Below, piece by piece: positions 62,475 through 64,000 of a DNA stretch of 64,000 bases (positions are counted from its first letter, which is position 1; each line of letters starts with the position of its first letter). The position numbers and the translations under genes were made by a program. Origin of the DNA: Gemmatimonadota bacterium. Its GTDB lineage: Bacteria > Gemmatimonadota > Gemmatimonadetes > Longimicrobiales > Gaopeijiaceae. The stretch is taken from assembly GCA_022822445.1 (NCBI GenBank), contig JAJEBR010000068.1:1-64000 (forward strand). The letters are read 5' to 3'. Under the pieces are notes generated by a model. The model was not told the DNA's origin. It saw only the letters and a program-made list of their open reading frames with translations, and ran no database searches.

Positions 62475-64000
62475 ATGAAATCTGGCAGTATTCTGACTGC
62501 AACGGCGCTCGCCGTGCTGGCGGGCTGGCCCGGCACCGCGGCCGAGGCCCAGCAGGATCAGGGCGTGGTGGGCACGGCGCTGCTGATGCGCCAGCTGGAC
62601 GGTGTGAAACGGGTCCTGATGATCGCGGCCCACCCGGACGACGAGGACACCAGTCTCCTCGCCACGCTGGCTCGCGGCATGGGGGCCGAAACCGCCTACC
62701 TGTCGCTGAGCCGGGGCGAGGGCGGGCAGAACCTGATCGGGCCCCGGCTGCACGAGGGGCTCGGTGTCATCCGCACGGGCGAGCTCGTCGCCGCGCGTGC
62801 CCTCGACGGCGGCGAGCAGTACTTCACCCGCGCCTTCGACTTCGGGTACTCGAAGAGCCTGGACGAGGCGCTGGAGCTGTGGCCGCTGGACGAGGTCCTT
62901 CGCGACGTGGTCTATGTCGTGCGGAAGTTCCGGCCGCAGGTCATCGTGTCCGTGTTCTCGGGAACCGGACGGGACGGACACGGCCAGCATCAGCTGGCGG
63001 GCGTCGCCGCGCGGGAGGCCTTCGACGCGGCGGGCGATCCCGCGCGGTTCCCCGGACTGGCGGCGCATGGGGTCGCCCCGTGGCAGCCCTCCAGGCTCTA
63101 CCAGTCGATGCGCTTCAACCCCATCGAAGCCACCGTGGTGACAGTCCCGACCGGCACCTTCGACCCCGTGCTGGGCCGCTCCCACTTCCAGCTCGCCATG
63201 GAAAGCCGCAGCCAGCACCGCTCCCAGGACATGGGGTCGGCCGAGTCGATGGGCCCGCGCACGACAGCGCTGCGTCTGGTGGCGACGCGGGCGGCCGGCA
63301 GCGGTGGGCCCTCGGCGGTCGGTGCCGATGACCCCGCGGCGGGCACAACCCCGGATGACGGAATCTTCGCAGGCATCGACACCACGCTCCTCGGACAGCT
63401 CGGGGACCCCCTTGCGGGCGGCTGGCCGGCCGACACGCAGGACAGGTTGACCGGCTACCGCGAGGCGCTGGCAGAAGCCGAAGCCGCTTTCTCTGTCCTT
63501 CGGCCGGGCGGAGCGGCGACCGGGCTGGCAAGGAGTGCCGCCATCCTGCGGGCGTTGATCGACGAGGCGCCGGAGGGCGACGGGAAGCGCGTGCTGGAGC
63601 GGCGCCTGGACCAGGTGTCCGAGGCGCTTCTCGCGGCCGCGGGCGTGGTGATCGACGTCCGCGTCGGGCGGAATCTGCTCACGCCGGGCGAGACGGTGGT
63701 GGTGGACGTGACGGTCTGGAACGGCGGGGCGTCCGACCTCGCGAACGTGCGGCCGGAGCTGCTTCTACCGGCGGGATGGGACGCGGCCCCGACGGAGGAA
63801 TCGACGCTGGGGCGCGGCGGCTCCAGGTTCTTCCGGACGCAGGCGCCCCCTACCCCGGCGGACGGGCGGGTTCCGGCCGGGGCGATCGCCCGGTGGAGCT
63901 GGAGCGTGGCAGTTCCCGCCGATGCCGCGCCCTCCACGCCCTATTATCTGAAGGAATCGCGTGACGGGGAGCTTTACCGGTGGCCCGAGAACGGCGACTC
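62475..64000 (+). CDS. Secreted PIG-L (LmbE-like) deacetylase, incomplete at right edge
   Basis: An open frame of 508 residues still runs at the end of the window. A signal peptide spans about 1-25 (A-G-W-P-G-T-A-A-E-A-Q). The metal-binding motif A-A-H53-P-D-D-E-D of the PIG-L/LmbE deacetylases follows, with S-R-G-E-G-G-Q-N and G-H-G-Q-H-Q-L as further conserved sites. Such enzymes remove acetyl groups from N-acetylglucosamine-type substrates. Beyond residue 380 a beta-rich domain (V-V-I-D-V-R-V-G-R-N-L-L-T-P-G-E-T) begins. It would act in the periplasm. Confidence 0.87.
   Translation, partial: MKSGSILTATALAVLAGWPGTAAEAQQDQGVVGTALLMRQLDGVKRVLMIAAHPDDEDTSLLATLARGMGAETAYLSLSRGEGGQNLIGPRLHEGLGVIRTGELVAARALDGGEQYFTRAFDFGYSKSLDEALELWPLDEVLRDVVYVVRKFRPQVIVSVFSGTGRDGHGQHQLAGVAAREAFDAAGDPARFPGLAAHGVAPWQPSRLYQSMRFNPIEATVVTVPTGTFDPVLGRSHFQLAMESRSQHRSQDMGSAESMGPRTTALRLVATRAAGSGGPSAVGADDPAAGTTPDDGIFAGIDTTLLGQLGDPLAGGWPADTQDRLTGYREALAEAEAAFSVLRPGGAATGLARSAAILRALIDEAPEGDGKRVLERRLDQVSEALLAAAGVVIDVRVGRNLLTPGETVVVDVTVWNGGASDLANVRPELLLPAGWDAAPTEESTLGRGGSRFFRTQAPPTPADGRVPAGAIARWSWSVAVPADAAPSTPYYLKESRDGELYRWPENGD

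Overview
The window is GC-rich, densely coded bacterial DNA. It shows many 6-bladed beta-propeller lipoproteins carrying a G-E-G-P-G-E-F motif, secreted ankyrin-repeat proteins, an NSS-type sodium symporter and a BMP-type nucleoside importer. Together these suggest a Gemmatimonadota-like Gram-negative bacterium, possibly a marine or host-associated lineage. That assignment is an inference from gene content; no rRNA or other marker gene is present.

Layout. 0.5-3.7 kb (minus): a cassette of a small Cys/His-rich secreted peptide, a propeller lipoprotein, a monothiol thioredoxin-like protein and a second propeller-like lipoprotein. 3.9-6.5 kb (plus): an array of GGGAA palindromes, then a sigma factor, a PAS histidine kinase and a NarL-type regulator overlapping by 4 bp each. 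6.9-16.96 kb (minus): a propeller lipoprotein, an ABC exporter, four tandem paralogous propeller lipoproteins, and the beta and gamma subunits of quinohemoprotein amine dehydrogenase (qhpB, qhpC). 17.1-21.2 kb (plus): a second peptide-plus-propeller cassette. 21.2-22.6 kb (minus): the radical SAM maturase qhpD. 22.8-40.0 kb (plus): five giant exported ankyrin-repeat proteins in tandem. 40.0-44.0 kb (minus): the diheme alpha subunit qhpA, a small membrane coiled-coil protein, and a flavin monooxygenase of the QhpG type. 44.1-55.3 kb: an accessory island with two Phd/PIN toxin-antitoxin pairs, an MNT gene with a HEPN-like fragment, tRNA-Glu and tRNA-Val, a DUF5131/TcmP pair with a shortened TcmP, another propeller lipoprotein, a pilin-like secreted protein, a fused isopropylmalate-dehydratase-like aconitase, a QueC-like zinc fragment, and an XRE-ImmA/IrrE plus PIN pair. 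55.4-64 kb: an NSS symporter, a complete BMP-type ABC importer, a HEAT-repeat protein, and a PIG-L-type deacetylase running off the right edge.

How it fits together. The minus strand carries qhpG, qhpA, qhpD, qhpC, qhpB and a qhpF-like exporter. The A-D-C-B order is the one known from proteobacterial qhp operons. Here it is opened by opposite-strand blocks: 17 kb of ankyrin genes between A and D, and about 4 kb of propeller genes between D and C. Together the qhp genes would make a periplasmic amine dehydrogenase whose gamma subunit carries cysteine tryptophylquinone. The subtilisin-like leader protease QhpE was not found here. Recurrent short sequences tie parts of the window together: a 39-bp junction at four ankyrin gene starts, a 21-bp tandem repeat related to it inside a propeller lipoprotein gene, two 15-bp identical TATAAT promoters, and several 18-bp minisatellites.
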